From positions 1 through 64,000 of the forward strand of contig CAMWQW010000022.1 of assembly GCA_947176505.1 (NCBI GenBank): 64,000 nucleotides of DNA, given 5' to 3'. Source of the stretch: an uncultured Lachnospiraceae bacterium. Its GTDB lineage: Bacteria; Bacillota; Clostridia; Lachnospirales; Lachnospiraceae. Within the stretch, counting starts at the first letter, position 1; every line of letters starts with the position of its first letter. The notes below the pieces were generated by a model, which searched no databases, had not been told where the DNA came from, and saw only the letters and a program-made list of their open reading frames with translations. The translations under genes were made by a program, and so were the position numbers. This document shows, piece after piece, positions 42,989-51,212 of the stretch.

Positions 42989-44297
42989 GCTTTGCTCCTT
43001 CTTCCCGTCTGATCATGTAAAGCCCTTCTATGATAAAAAACATCATCAGCGACGTCAATATCGAACTGCCGCCATAGCTGACAAACGGAAGCGTAACGCC
43101 GGTCATCGGTATAAATTTCGTACCTCCTCCAATCGTCAGAAATACTTGAAAGATGTATGTGATACCCAGCCCGAAAGCAATCAGATGATAAAATTTATCT
43201 TTCAGTTTGACAGATATATTCATAAACATGATAAAGCAGCTGATACAAATCAGAATTGTGCACATAGAAAATGCAATGCCCAGCTCCTCCGCCACTGCTG
43301 AAAAGATAAAATCAGCTTCTACGAACGGAATCGAATCCGGCGTGCCGCGGAACAGTCCCAGACCGAACCAGCCGCCGCTGCTGATTGCAAAGAGCGACTG
43401 TGTAATCTGATATCCTGCATCGTCAATACAGCTGAACGGATCCTTCCAAGCCTGTACACGTACCTGAACATGGGAAAAGAACTGGTATGCAAGTACGGCT
43501 GCACCACATCCTCCCGCAGTGCCGAGAAACAGATAAATCCAATTTCCGGTAGCAATAAATACCATCATCACATAAACGATAAAAAAAATAAGGGCGCTTC
43601 CCAAATCTCTTGACGCCACCAATATGAGTACATGTATCCCTGCGACTACTGCCGTTAGTGCAACATGCAGGAAATCGTGCGTTTCATAAAGTGCGCCGGC
43701 AACAAAAAACACAAAAATAATTTTGACAAACTCCGAAGGCTGAAATGTCACGCCGCCGATGGAGTATGAAATTTTAGAGCCATACGTAGTTGCTCCAAGA
43801 ATCAGGACAATCCCCAAAGCCAAAGCTCCCACAGCCGCATATACCCATGTAAGATTTTTAAGAAATTTAAATTTATGCACACAATAAGGTATCATCATAC
43901 CGATAATAATAGAGACTGTCACAATAAAAAACTGTTTAATTGCCCTCTCAAAAGAAAGCCTGCTTAAAACAATAAAGCCTATACTTAGGAGCATACACAT
44001 ATTGTTAATAATCAACCTGTTTCCCATTGGGTAAATCATACGGAACAGAACAATCGTTGCAAATAACAAAATCTGTTGTAACGCATAAAATAAAAGATAC
44101 TCCAGTTTGCCTGTCTCGAAGCAAATGACGAGAAAACATGAAAAATGAACCAGAAACATCAGCAGATTCTGGCGGATATAAATACCGCTCCGTCTCTCTT
44201 CATCCTGAAAACGAAAAACCAAAAAACATTCTAAAGTATATAGTGCAATGAATAACGTAATAAAATACTTAGAAAGTTCAGTAATATATAATTCCAT
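42891..44297 (-). CDS. SEDS family glycosyltransferase, FtsW/RodA/SpoVE type
   Basis: Polytopic membrane glycan polymerase paired with the overlapping PBP. About ten hydrophobic segments are visible, with GVTFQPSEFVKI (about 180-191) and the C-terminal PMTGVTLPFVSYGG. The last 40 residues form an unusual cytosolic tail, basic (KKKKRRRR) then strongly acidic (DESEEEEEE). FtsW, SpoVE and a second RodA cannot be told apart. GGAGT lies before the ATG, and the gene follows the U32 peptidase gene by six bases. Confidence 0.88.
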   Translation of the reverse strand: MELYITELSKYFITLFIALYTLECFLVFRFQDEERRSGIYIRQNLLMFLVHFSCFLVICFETGKLEYLLFYALQQILLFATIVLFRMIYPMGNRLIINNMCMLLSIGFIVLSRLSFERAIKQFFIVTVSIIIGMMIPYCVHKFKFLKNLTWVYAAVGALALGIVLILGATTYGSKISYSIGGVTFQPSEFVKIIFVFFVAGALYETHDFLHVALTAVVAGIHVLILVASRDLGSALIFFIVYVMMVFIATGNWIYLFLGTAGGCGAAVLAYQFFSHVQVRVQAWKDPFSCIDDAGYQITQSLFAISSGGWFGLGLFRGTPDSIPFVEADFIFSAVAEELGIAFSMCTILICISCFIMFMNISVKLKDKFYHLIAFGLGITYIFQVFLTIGGGTKFIPMTGVTLPFVSYGGSSILTSLMMFFIIEGLYMIRREEGAKRVKKKKRRRRTEYETVPEENVSEDESEEEEEE

Positions 44298-44303
44298 AAA
44301 ATA

Positions 44304-46559
44304 TTACTCCACGCCTCTTTTTAAATGTCCTGTCGTATATGCGTCATACGGAAATCTTCCGCCTTCCAAAATCTGCCTGCACTCTTCCGCCGTCTCCGTC
44401 GTAAAATCATAACGTCGAATATCCGCACCGATTTTATTCACTTCATCTGGCTGCAAATGGAGAGAATACGGCACTGAATTGTAAATAATATTATAACAAT
44501 GATTACAGTTAATCTCCACCGGAAAATCTGTTCCGTAACGATCCTTCAAATACATGACCGTACGTTCGTCTAACATCAGTGTTTGTTCTGCTCCCGTCCC
44601 TTTCTTCCGCTTGAAACTGCTCTTCGGCATACAGCGTCCGGCGGTCTTTTTGATGCAATTGGCGCTAATCATCATCGGGATTCTGCTATATACAATCATG
44701 GAGGTGCTCATCCCGATTGCGCCTGCAAGACCAGCCAGTTTTTCCGCTTCTTTTCTGTTCAGCTCATAAGGTAATGTATATTCATCACAATAATGTGCCC
44801 AGAAACGAATTGTTTCAGCGTTATAACAATAAAGTCCGGCATCCGGAACAAGTGCATACCCCTCTCCGAATGTCCTGACATAAGAAAACTCTTCCAGATT
44901 GCGTACCAGAAATCCCCTGACTGCCGTATGATTGAGCACCCGGTTCTTCAGCACATGTAAATAGTTTTCGTCTCTTGCGCGAAGCACATAGGGAAGCGCT
45001 AAATAGTATTCTATATGTGTATTTTCTTCCATGCAAGCAGCGATTTTTTCATACTGCATCAAATATAAATCACTGTCGATATAAATCCGTCTACAAATAT
45101 TGTTGACTGACTCGGTCAGTTGACTATAAGTAGATATAAAAATGTCCGTGGCATTCAATGAACCAGCATCATGCCGGATGGATTCCGTCGTCTGACCGAC
45201 TTGTCTCTCACTATGCTGCCTATGCGCTGTAAGTCCCCGCCGCATAATGTATTGCTGTTCATACGCCTCTATGCCTTTTCGTCGCAAATCATTCAGCGCA
45301 CTCACCGGTAAAAACACTTTATCATCCATCACAATATCACAAGCAGATACAGTAACGCAGGAATTGCCTGTCTTCAACATCTGCTTTCGAATTTTTTCCT
45401 GTTGCAGCGGCATTTTCTGTGCCTGTTCAACGATATTGCCGTAGACCGTCACACTAATATCGGATTTATCTTTATAAACAGTATCTACGCTTTCTCCCGT
45501 AACACACAGATATATCGGTTCCCCAACTTTCAACTCCACCTGCATCTTTACCGACGGCTTGTCCGGTTCCCGAACATAATCAGCTCTGATCTGCTCCAAA
45601 AGAAACTTATCACTTCCGGCATAACTAGGTTTGTGCAAGGTGATCATTTCCCTGCCGTTATGCCGCTCATAGTATCCGTTCTGAAGTTCACTGCGAATAT
45701 ACAGACTTTGGAGCTTCCGTATGTCTCCTTCTTCCACATGATAGGCATCGGTTCCTTTCATTTCATATAGATCAATATATTTGCGGTAAATTGCCGTAAC
45801 ACCCGCGGCATACTCTGGCTTCTTCATGCGTCCCTCTATCTTAAAGGAATCAATTCCCGCTTCTATCAACTGCGGAATATAAGATATCGTACACATATCC
45901 TTAAGGCTGAGTGGATAATCGGCACTCTTTATCTTCTCAGCCCCCTCATATATCTGATAAGGCAGACGGCAGGGCTGTGCACATCTGCCTCTGTTTCCGC
46001 TTCTGCCGCCTAGAATACTGCTGAACAGGCACTGTCCTGAATAGCAATAACACATTGCACCGTGAATAAAGCATTCTATCTCCAATCCGGTCTTCTCTTT
46101 TATACTGCATACTTCCGCTAAAGACAACTCTCTTGCTGGGACGATTCGCTCCACCCCCTGCTCTTTCAGGATAGACGCACCACCGGCACCGGTCAGAGTC
46201 ATCTGGGTGCTGGCATGTAAAGAAAGCCCTTTAAAATGCTCTCTGATATAGCATAGAACACCTATGTCCTGTACTATCACACCGTCGAGTCCCGCCTCAT
46301 ACAACGGCAAAAGATAATCATACAATTCTGTAAATTCGTGTTCTTTCACCAGCGTATTGACGGTAAGATAGATTTTTCTCCCCATAAAATGAGCAGTATG
46401 TATTGCATGACAGATTTCTTCTTCGCTGAAATTATCTGCATATGCTCTGGCTCCAAATTTATTTCCGCCAAGATATACCGCATCCGCGCCTGCGTTGACA
46501 GCGCCCAAGAAGGCTTCATAATTACCTGCCGGCGCAAGCAGTTCAACTTTTCTATTCAT
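44304..46559 (-). CDS. U32 family peptidase-like protein with DUF3656
   Basis: Belongs to the U32 'collagenase-like' family, which includes RNA hydroxylation factors (RlhA, TrhP). The N-terminal ELLAPAGNYEAFLGAVNAGA (about residues 5-24) and the cysteine cluster around CYCYSGQCLFSSILGGRSGNRGRC (about 168-191) are family hallmarks. A DUF3656-like domain follows (about 370-500), then a second beta/alpha part. The 751 residues are typical for the long form. Which reaction it performs (RNA modification or proteolysis) cannot be decided here. It is between zapA and the SEDS gene. Confidence 0.85.
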   Translation of the reverse strand: MNRKVELLAPAGNYEAFLGAVNAGADAVYLGGNKFGARAYADNFSEEEICHAIHTAHFMGRKIYLTVNTLVKEHEFTELYDYLLPLYEAGLDGVIVQDIGVLCYIREHFKGLSLHASTQMTLTGAGGASILKEQGVERIVPARELSLAEVCSIKEKTGLEIECFIHGAMCYCYSGQCLFSSILGGRSGNRGRCAQPCRLPYQIYEGAEKIKSADYPLSLKDMCTISYIPQLIEAGIDSFKIEGRMKKPEYAAGVTAIYRKYIDLYEMKGTDAYHVEEGDIRKLQSLYIRSELQNGYYERHNGREMITLHKPSYAGSDKFLLEQIRADYVREPDKPSVKMQVELKVGEPIYLCVTGESVDTVYKDKSDISVTVYGNIVEQAQKMPLQQEKIRKQMLKTGNSCVTVSACDIVMDDKVFLPVSALNDLRRKGIEAYEQQYIMRRGLTAHRQHSERQVGQTTESIRHDAGSLNATDIFISTYSQLTESVNNICRRIYIDSDLYLMQYEKIAACMEENTHIEYYLALPYVLRARDENYLHVLKNRVLNHTAVRGFLVRNLEEFSYVRTFGEGYALVPDAGLYCYNAETIRFWAHYCDEYTLPYELNRKEAEKLAGLAGAIGMSTSMIVYSRIPMMISANCIKKTAGRCMPKSSFKRKKGTGAEQTLMLDERTVMYLKDRYGTDFPVEINCNHCYNIIYNSVPYSLHLQPDEVNKIGADIRRYDFTTETAEECRQILEGGRFPYDAYTTGHLKRGVE

Positions 46560-46643
46560 AAACATTTCCCATTACAGACATTTTCCATATCATTATTCTG
46601 TTCCTTGACAGATTGTTATCTTCACAATCATTTTGAGTTACAT

Positions 46644-46674
46644 GAAAAGCCCTGTAGATTTCTCTGACAGGGCT
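46644..46674 (-). terminator. Terminator after zapA
   Basis: AGCCCTGT (46648-46655) and ACAGGGCT (46667-46674) form an 8-bp stem, followed on the minus strand by TTTTC. It begins eight bases after the zapA stop and precedes the U32 gene. Confidence 0.75.
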
Positions 46675-46681
46675 ATCGTTT

Positions 46682-47089
46682 TTATTTTTTCAGTTCTTTT
46701 AACTCTGTTTCCATACGGACAATTTTCTTGGCATTCTCATTTGCCTCCGTCTGTAAGGCACGCACATTCTTCTCCGTATTCTCCAGTTTAATCTGAGATG
46801 CAATCAGCTCATGTTTTAAGTCATACATTTCCTTCTCTTTATTCTGTATCTCTTCTTCCAAAAGACTGATCTGTTTCTTTGCTTTAAAATAATCATCTGC
46901 AATATTTAACTGCATCAAAACGTTCTGCGTATCGAGGGACTGACGTTTAAAGCTGTCAACTTTATTATATTCCGCTACTTTGTTATTTATGTAAGAAGCG
47001 ACTTTCTGTAAATACTCTTCACTCTCATAGCCGCTTAAGGTAAAAACTTTGCCGGCAATAATCACCTCAGTATCTGTTTTCGTTGACAT
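46682..47089 (-). CDS. zapA: Cell division protein ZapA
   Basis: Z-ring-associated protein that bundles FtsZ filaments. The N-terminal ZapA domain (TEVIIAGKVFTLSGYESEEY, about residues 6-25) is followed by a coiled coil (about 60-135) that is longer than in Bacillus ZapA. The ATG at 47089 is chosen because GGAGG is eight bases upstream, whereas the frame extends to 47134 without a site. It has its own promoter and terminator. A zapA-U32 order is common in Firmicutes. Confidence 0.88.
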   Translation of the reverse strand: MSTKTDTEVIIAGKVFTLSGYESEEYLQKVASYINNKVAEYNKVDSFKRQSLDTQNVLMQLNIADDYFKAKKQISLLEEEIQNKEKEMYDLKHELIASQIKLENTEKNVRALQTEANENAKKIVRMETELKELKK

Positions 47090-47146
47090 AGAGCGTTCCT
47101 CCAATACAAAATATGCCACCCAATATAAATTCATACTACAATATCT

Positions 47147-47175
47147 ATTATATATAGCTTGTAGCGGAATTTCAA
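47147..47175 (-). promoter_or_regulatory. Sigma-A promoter of zapA
   Basis: On the minus strand TTGAAA (47175-47170) and a perfect TATAAT (47152-47147) are 17 bp apart, about 60 bp upstream of the chosen zapA start. Confidence 0.75.
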
Positions 47176-47325
47176 GCCCTTTTTGACTGTTTAAGCCTCA
47201 ACCCCATACTCGCATATATTTCTCATAAACCGGTCAGATTGCAGACATAATTTTTCAATGTCATAAAACACCTTATTTTTGTCATAAAATCTTCCTCAAA
47301 ATAGCAAATTCATTATAAATATCAT

Positions 47326-47352
47326 TATATAAACGTTTAATTTTACCGATAT
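47326..47352 (+). promoter_or_regulatory. Sigma-28 (SigD/FliA)-like promoter
   Basis: TATA (47326-47329), a 15-bp spacer and ACCGATAT (47345-47352) match the flagellar sigma consensus TAAA-N15-GCCGATAT at 10 of 12 positions. It lies about 75 bp upstream of the coiled-coil gene. In AT-rich DNA such a match can arise by chance, but the GC-containing CCGATAT core is specific. Confidence 0.45.
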
Positions 47353-47426
47353 AAATTATATAAATATCAAACTTATAGAAACAGGAAAAGGATTTCCCAT
47401 GTGTTCAAGGAAAGGAACGAAATGAT

Positions 47427-48326
47427 ATGAGTATGATGATCGGAACGCGCAATTCAGATGTAACAAGAATAGAGTTAAGAAACAGGGACGGTTCCTATGC
47501 CGGAACTATGACTGTTTCCAAACCTCGGAAGAAAACCACGTCCAAGTCAAACAGTGTTTCTATGTCTGCTAAGAAAAAATACAAGAAGCTGAACTATAAT
47601 TTCAGACGTCTTTCTAATCAGATTCTGCAAACGAAGACATCCATCAATGCTAAGCAGCTTACAACCAAAAGCAAGTTTCAAATTGCCGATTTACGTATGA
47701 AACTGATCAGCGGGGATTATAACTATATTGAAATTCACAATGCTCTGACACATGCCGAAAAAATAGCACGAGTTGCCAAGAAACGTTTGAAAAATCTTCA
47801 AGAAGAAGAAAATATTGAGAAGACGGGTCGCAAAGGTATGACCGATCCTGAGGAAATGAAAGAAAAGGACGATGAGAAGACAGAAATACTGGATACCAGC
47901 GGCATGACTGAAGAAGAAATGCAAAGACTCATGCAGGAGCTTCAAGAGGAAATGGAAAGAATCAAAGATGAACTGGAAGAAGCCATGAAGTCTGCCGAAA
48001 ATCTGATGGAGGAATTCACACAGGCAAGCAGTCAGGAAATGGATCCTCACGATCTGGAACTTCTTAAGAAAAAGCATCGTGCCGAAGAAATCCGTGACAT
48101 CATGAAGGCTGATTTGGAATATCTCAAGGCAGTCTTTGACAAACTTGCCAAAGACAAACAGTCCGGCTCCGGCGGGGTAGATAACAGCTCAGACAGCTCT
48201 TCCGACGGTTCCGGATCTGGAAATGCATCCGGCGTATCGTTAGAACTCGGCGGCGTAGATATCCCTGTAGAGACCGCGGAAGCCCCGATAGAAGTCGCCG
48301 GAACAAACGTAGACGTAACGGCATAG
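47427..48326 (+). CDS. Coiled-coil protein of unknown function
   Basis: A 299-residue protein with a basic N-terminal region (about 30-125, including KKYKKLNYNFRRLSNQIL and HAEKIARVAKKRLKNLQEEE). A long Glu/Met-rich coiled coil follows (about 155-245), then a Ser/Gly/Asp-rich linker and a hydrophobic-patterned C terminus. There is no signal peptide or membrane segment. I cannot name a family. The possible sigma-28 promoter upstream suggests a link to motility, but no flagellar gene is in the window. It stands alone on the plus strand, convergent with ruvB. Confidence 0.65.
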   Translation: MSMMIGTRNSDVTRIELRNRDGSYAGTMTVSKPRKKTTSKSNSVSMSAKKKYKKLNYNFRRLSNQILQTKTSINAKQLTTKSKFQIADLRMKLISGDYNYIEIHNALTHAEKIARVAKKRLKNLQEEENIEKTGRKGMTDPEEMKEKDDEKTEILDTSGMTEEEMQRLMQELQEEMERIKDELEEAMKSAENLMEEFTQASSQEMDPHDLELLKKKHRAEEIRDIMKADLEYLKAVFDKLAKDKQSGSGGVDNSSDSSSDGSGSGNASGVSLELGGVDIPVETAEAPIEVAGTNVDVTA

Positions 48327-48361
48327 CCTATACAGGGATCACCTAGACTAAATCGTAAACA

Positions 48362-49360
48362 TTATAAAGGCGCTTCAAGCCCTAAATGATGATAAGTATG
48401 CTCCGTGACAACTCTGCCACGGGGCGTTCTGTTTAAGAAGCCGTTTTTAATCAGGTATGGTTCATATACATCTTCTATCGTGCCTGCATCTTCACCGATA
48501 GCCGCCGCCAATGTGTCTAAGCCTACCGGACCGCCATTAAACTTATCTATCATGGTACACAGGATATTTCTGTCAATATGGTCTAATCCCATTTTATCTA
48601 CGTCCATCAAATCAAGCGCTGTATTGGCAATCTCCTTGGTAATTGCACCGTCATATTTTACCTGTGCAAAATCACGTACGCGTTTGAGAATACGGTTTGC
48701 AAGACGCGGCGTGCCGCGGCTCCTTCTGGCAAGTTCCAACGCGCCTTCCTCATCAATCTTCACTCCAAGTATGACTGCCGAATGCTGAATAATTACCTTT
48801 AACTCTTCCACCGAATAAAATTCCAGACGGTGAATCACCCCAAATCTGTCGCGCAAAGGTGCCGTAAGAAGTCCTGCCCTTGTTGTTGCTCCCACCAGCG
48901 TAAAATGCGGCAGGTCAAGACGGATAGAACGGGCAGATGCGCCTTTACCGATCATGATATCTATCGCATAGTCTTCCATTGCCGGATATAACACTTCTTC
49001 CACCTGACGGTTTAGTCTGTGAATCTCATCTACAAAAAGCAGATCACCTTCCTGCAAATTATTTAAAATGGCTGCCATCTCTCCCGGTTTCTCAATGGCT
49101 GGTCCGCTCGTCACTTTCATGTGAACACCCATCTCATTGGCAATAATTCCTGCAAGCGTCGTCTTGCCAAGACCGGGCGGTCCGTAGAATAGAACATGAT
49201 CCAACGCATCATGTCGCTGTTTCGCTGCTTCTATATATACCTTGAGATTCTCCTTAATCTTGGATTGACCAATATAGTCATCCAATGTCTGAGGGCGAAG
49301 AGAGCCTTCAATCTTGATATCCTCTTCTATTAGATTTGTTTCAATCATTCTGTTTCCCAT
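48362..49360 (-). CDS. ruvB: Holliday junction branch-migration ATPase RuvB
   Basis: AAA+ motor that drives branch migration with RuvA. Walker [13 protein letters not shown] (about residues 60-71), Walker [11 protein letters not shown], sensor 1 VGATTRAG and the arginine-finger region LRDRFG are intact, and a winged-helix C terminus ends with the family [11 protein letters not shown]. The length of 332 is typical. It follows ruvA by 28 bp as the last gene of an operon that starts behind a probable SOS box. Confidence 0.96.
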   Translation of the reverse strand: MGNRMIETNLIEEDIKIEGSLRPQTLDDYIGQSKIKENLKVYIEAAKQRHDALDHVLFYGPPGLGKTTLAGIIANEMGVHMKVTSGPAIEKPGEMAAILNNLQEGDLLFVDEIHRLNRQVEEVLYPAMEDYAIDIMIGKGASARSIRLDLPHFTLVGATTRAGLLTAPLRDRFGVIHRLEFYSVEELKVIIQHSAVILGVKIDEEGALELARRSRGTPRLANRILKRVRDFAQVKYDGAITKEIANTALDLMDVDKMGLDHIDRNILCTMIDKFNGGPVGLDTLAAAIGEDAGTIEDVYEPYLIKNGFLNRTPRGRVVTEHTYHHLGLEAPL

Positions 49361-49388
49361 AAATATGATATCCTCTAACCGTTAAGTT

Positions 49389-50012
49389 TCAAAACATATA
49401 CTTAAGCGCCGCCTTCAAGATAGTTTCTACTGTCGTATCTTCTGTCACTTCCACTTTCTTAACTGCACTCGTAGCATCGGACGCTGAATAACCGAGCGCC
49501 ACAAGCGCCTCGATAGCTTCCTTCTTCATCACATTGTCCGTTCCGGCACCGCCTGTCAAAGTACTGTTTACATTCTCCGATGAACCATCAATTCCACGCA
49601 GAGTATCCTCAAGCGATATTTTATCGCGCAAATCTAGAATCACCCGCTCAGCGGTCTTATTACCGACTCCCGGCGCTTTTGCAATGGACTTCGCATCACC
49701 TGCCATAATGGCAAACCGCAAGGCATCCGCATTCATGACCGACAGAATCGCCAGACCTCCTTTGGGTCCGATTCCATTTACCGTAATCAGTTTCTTGAAT
49801 ATCTCAAGATCATCCTTGGTCAAAAAACCATACAGCGAAAAGGTGTCTTCCCTCACAAGCGTGTAGGTATAGATTTTGACCTCACTGCCAATTCCCGGTA
49901 ATACTTCGGTCGTTGTCGTGGATACTTTCACATTATAGCCGATATTTCCCACTTCCACAACAATGTTATCCTCTGTGATTTCCTCTAATGTTCCCTTTAA
50001 ATATGCATACAT
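49389..50012 (-). CDS. ruvA: Holliday junction-binding protein RuvA
   Basis: Tetrameric junction-binding partner of RuvB. The N-terminal OB fold starts MYAYLKGTLEEITEDNIVVE. Helix-hairpin-helix motifs are seen at ITVNGIGPKGGLAIL (about 73-87) and APGVGNKTAERVILDL (about 112-127), and a flexible linker leads to the C-terminal RuvB-binding domain (ALVALGYSASDA). Only one base separates it from the upstream gene, so translation is coupled. Confidence 0.96.
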   Translation of the reverse strand: MYAYLKGTLEEITEDNIVVEVGNIGYNVKVSTTTTEVLPGIGSEVKIYTYTLVREDTFSLYGFLTKDDLEIFKKLITVNGIGPKGGLAILSVMNADALRFAIMAGDAKSIAKAPGVGNKTAERVILDLRDKISLEDTLRGIDGSSENVNSTLTGGAGTDNVMKKEAIEALVALGYSASDATSAVKKVEVTEDTTVETILKAALKYMF

Positions 50013-50013
50013 A

Positions 50014-50601
50014 CTATCTGCCCTTCATCCCTTCTTCACTTCCCATATACTTCATCAGATACGGTCTGAGTTCCATAGCAGCTAACCCAAGCACTGCTCC
50101 GGTAATTGTACCTGCAGTTATCAAAAACGGTATATAATATCCTACATAGAAAGTTTCCACCACAAGTATTGCGATAACAATTTGCCCAATATTGTGCGCA
50201 ACTCCTCCGAGGACACTCACTCCAATCATGGAAAAGCAACGCATTTTTTTGCCAAATGACATTGCGGTAAAACTTAACAATGCCCCCGCCAGAGCATACA
50301 TGATTGCATATAAATTGCTGAACATGAATCCTGACAGAACAATGCGCAATACATTGATAAGAAACGCTTCTTTTGCCATACTTTGACCTACAGTGTTCAA
50401 TCCTGCCTTATCTGTCTTGACGTTTTCCTTATTCCGATACCCTTGTTTCGCATCTTTTTGATACATAAGAAGGACAACGATCAAATTGGGCAGACCCAAT
50501 TTGATTCCCGGAATACCGAAAGAAAGAGGAATCAATGTCTCTATATAGGCAAGAATCAACGCAAGTGATAAGAAAAAACCAAGTTGTACCGTCTTTTTCA
50601 T
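50014..50601 (-). CDS. Gx transporter family (heptaprenyl diphosphate synthase component I-like) membrane protein
   Basis: Polytopic protein of 195 residues with five or six hydrophobic segments and the family start LALILAYIETLIPLSFGIPGIKLGLPN (about residues 13-39), followed by GVSVLGGVAHNIGQI. Such proteins are often annotated as HepPP synthase subunit I but look like small membrane transporters, and the partner NusG_II protein is usually adjacent, as here. The start overlaps the upstream stop (TAATG). An unexplained feature is the basic insert YQKDAKQGYRNKENVKTDKA (about 47-66). Confidence 0.8.
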   Translation of the reverse strand: MKKTVQLGFFLSLALILAYIETLIPLSFGIPGIKLGLPNLIVVLLMYQKDAKQGYRNKENVKTDKAGLNTVGQSMAKEAFLINVLRIVLSGFMFSNLYAIMYALAGALLSFTAMSFGKKMRCFSMIGVSVLGGVAHNIGQIVIAILVVETFYVGYYIPFLITAGTITGAVLGLAAMELRPYLMKYMGSEEGMKGR

Positions 50602-51149
50602 TATCCAACCACCCCGTCTAACGGCTCATCTGATTCGTCTTCCGGTGTGCCGTCCCGATTCTGTCCTCCCGTCTGAGGCATACTCAACTCAGCGCTTCCT
50701 CTTATCTCGATAACCAATTTATTGGGAAGACAGATAATGCTCTCTCTGTCATTCTTAATCGGTATATGCCGTACGCAAATCTGATCCCTGCAATTTGCAG
50801 CTTCCATTGTAACGTTCCTTCCGGTGACCGCAAAAAGGTTATAACTTTGTTCGACAGGAAGTTCGGGATATTGTTCATAGTGCATAATATGTATATCCCG
50901 TCCTTCATCTTCATATTTGATCAAATAGTATTGTGTTTGGTTATCTAAAGACAGCTCTTCTAAACTCATCCGATACAGTTCAATTCCGTCATAGGAGATA
51001 GTTATCATACTACCGGCTCTGCGGCATACGATAAAGAAAATACTTAGAAAAACCACCACGAACAGACAGCCAGCTATCAAAATAATATCTGCCCGTGTCA
51101 TAGAACGTATCACACTCTGCTGTTTATTATCTGGTTTCAATTCTCGCAT
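50601..51149 (-). CDS. NusG domain II-containing membrane protein
   Basis: A single N-terminal transmembrane helix (about residues 20-43) anchors an external NusG_II-like beta domain with ANCRDQICVRHIPI (about 125-138), whose two cysteines are typical. A Gly/Asp/Glu-rich tail closes the protein. It is the first gene of the NusG_II-Gx-ruvA-ruvB unit. The ATG at 51149 lies seven bases after a -10 element, so the mRNA may start at the initiation codon itself. There is no Shine-Dalgarno for this ATG or for the GTG at 51167. Confidence 0.78.
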   Translation of the reverse strand: MRELKPDNKQQSVIRSMTRADIILIAGCLFVVVFLSIFFIVCRRAGSMITISYDGIELYRMSLEELSLDNQTQYYLIKYEDEGRDIHIMHYEQYPELPVEQSYNLFAVTGRNVTMEAANCRDQICVRHIPIKNDRESIICLPNKLVIEIRGSAELSMPQTGGQNRDGTPEDESDEPLDGVVG

Positions 51150-51155
51150 AAAAAT

Positions 51156-51190
51156 ATCATAGCACACCCGAACATATGTTTCAAGTGTGC
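51156..51190 (-). promoter_or_regulatory. Promoter with LexA (SOS) box for the NusG_II-Gx-ruvAB operon
   Basis: On the minus strand TTGAAA and TATGAT (51161-51156) are 17 bp apart. The segment 51169-51182, CGAACATATGTTTC on the plus strand, matches 13 of 14 positions of the Gram-positive LexA consensus CGAACRNRYGTTYG and covers part of the -35 and the spacer. A flanking AGCACAC/GTGTGCT repeat (51161-51167, 51186-51192) frames it. ruvAB is a known SOS target in Bacillus. Confidence 0.75.
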
Positions 51191-51212
51191 TTTGATGTTT
51201 TTATCAATATTA

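Larger units (their letters stand above)
47090..47426. other. Divergent intergenic region, zapA and coiled-coil gene
   Basis: This 337-bp AT-rich spacer holds the zapA promoter (47147-47175, minus) and a sigma-28-like element (47326-47352, plus). I found no additional open frame with a ribosome binding site, and no hairpin of note. Confidence 0.6.

Noticed and set aside
46562..46565. Longer start for the U32 gene at 46565
   Set aside because: The Shine-Dalgarno GGGAA is only two bases from it. The ATG at 46559 has better spacing, and the difference is two residues.
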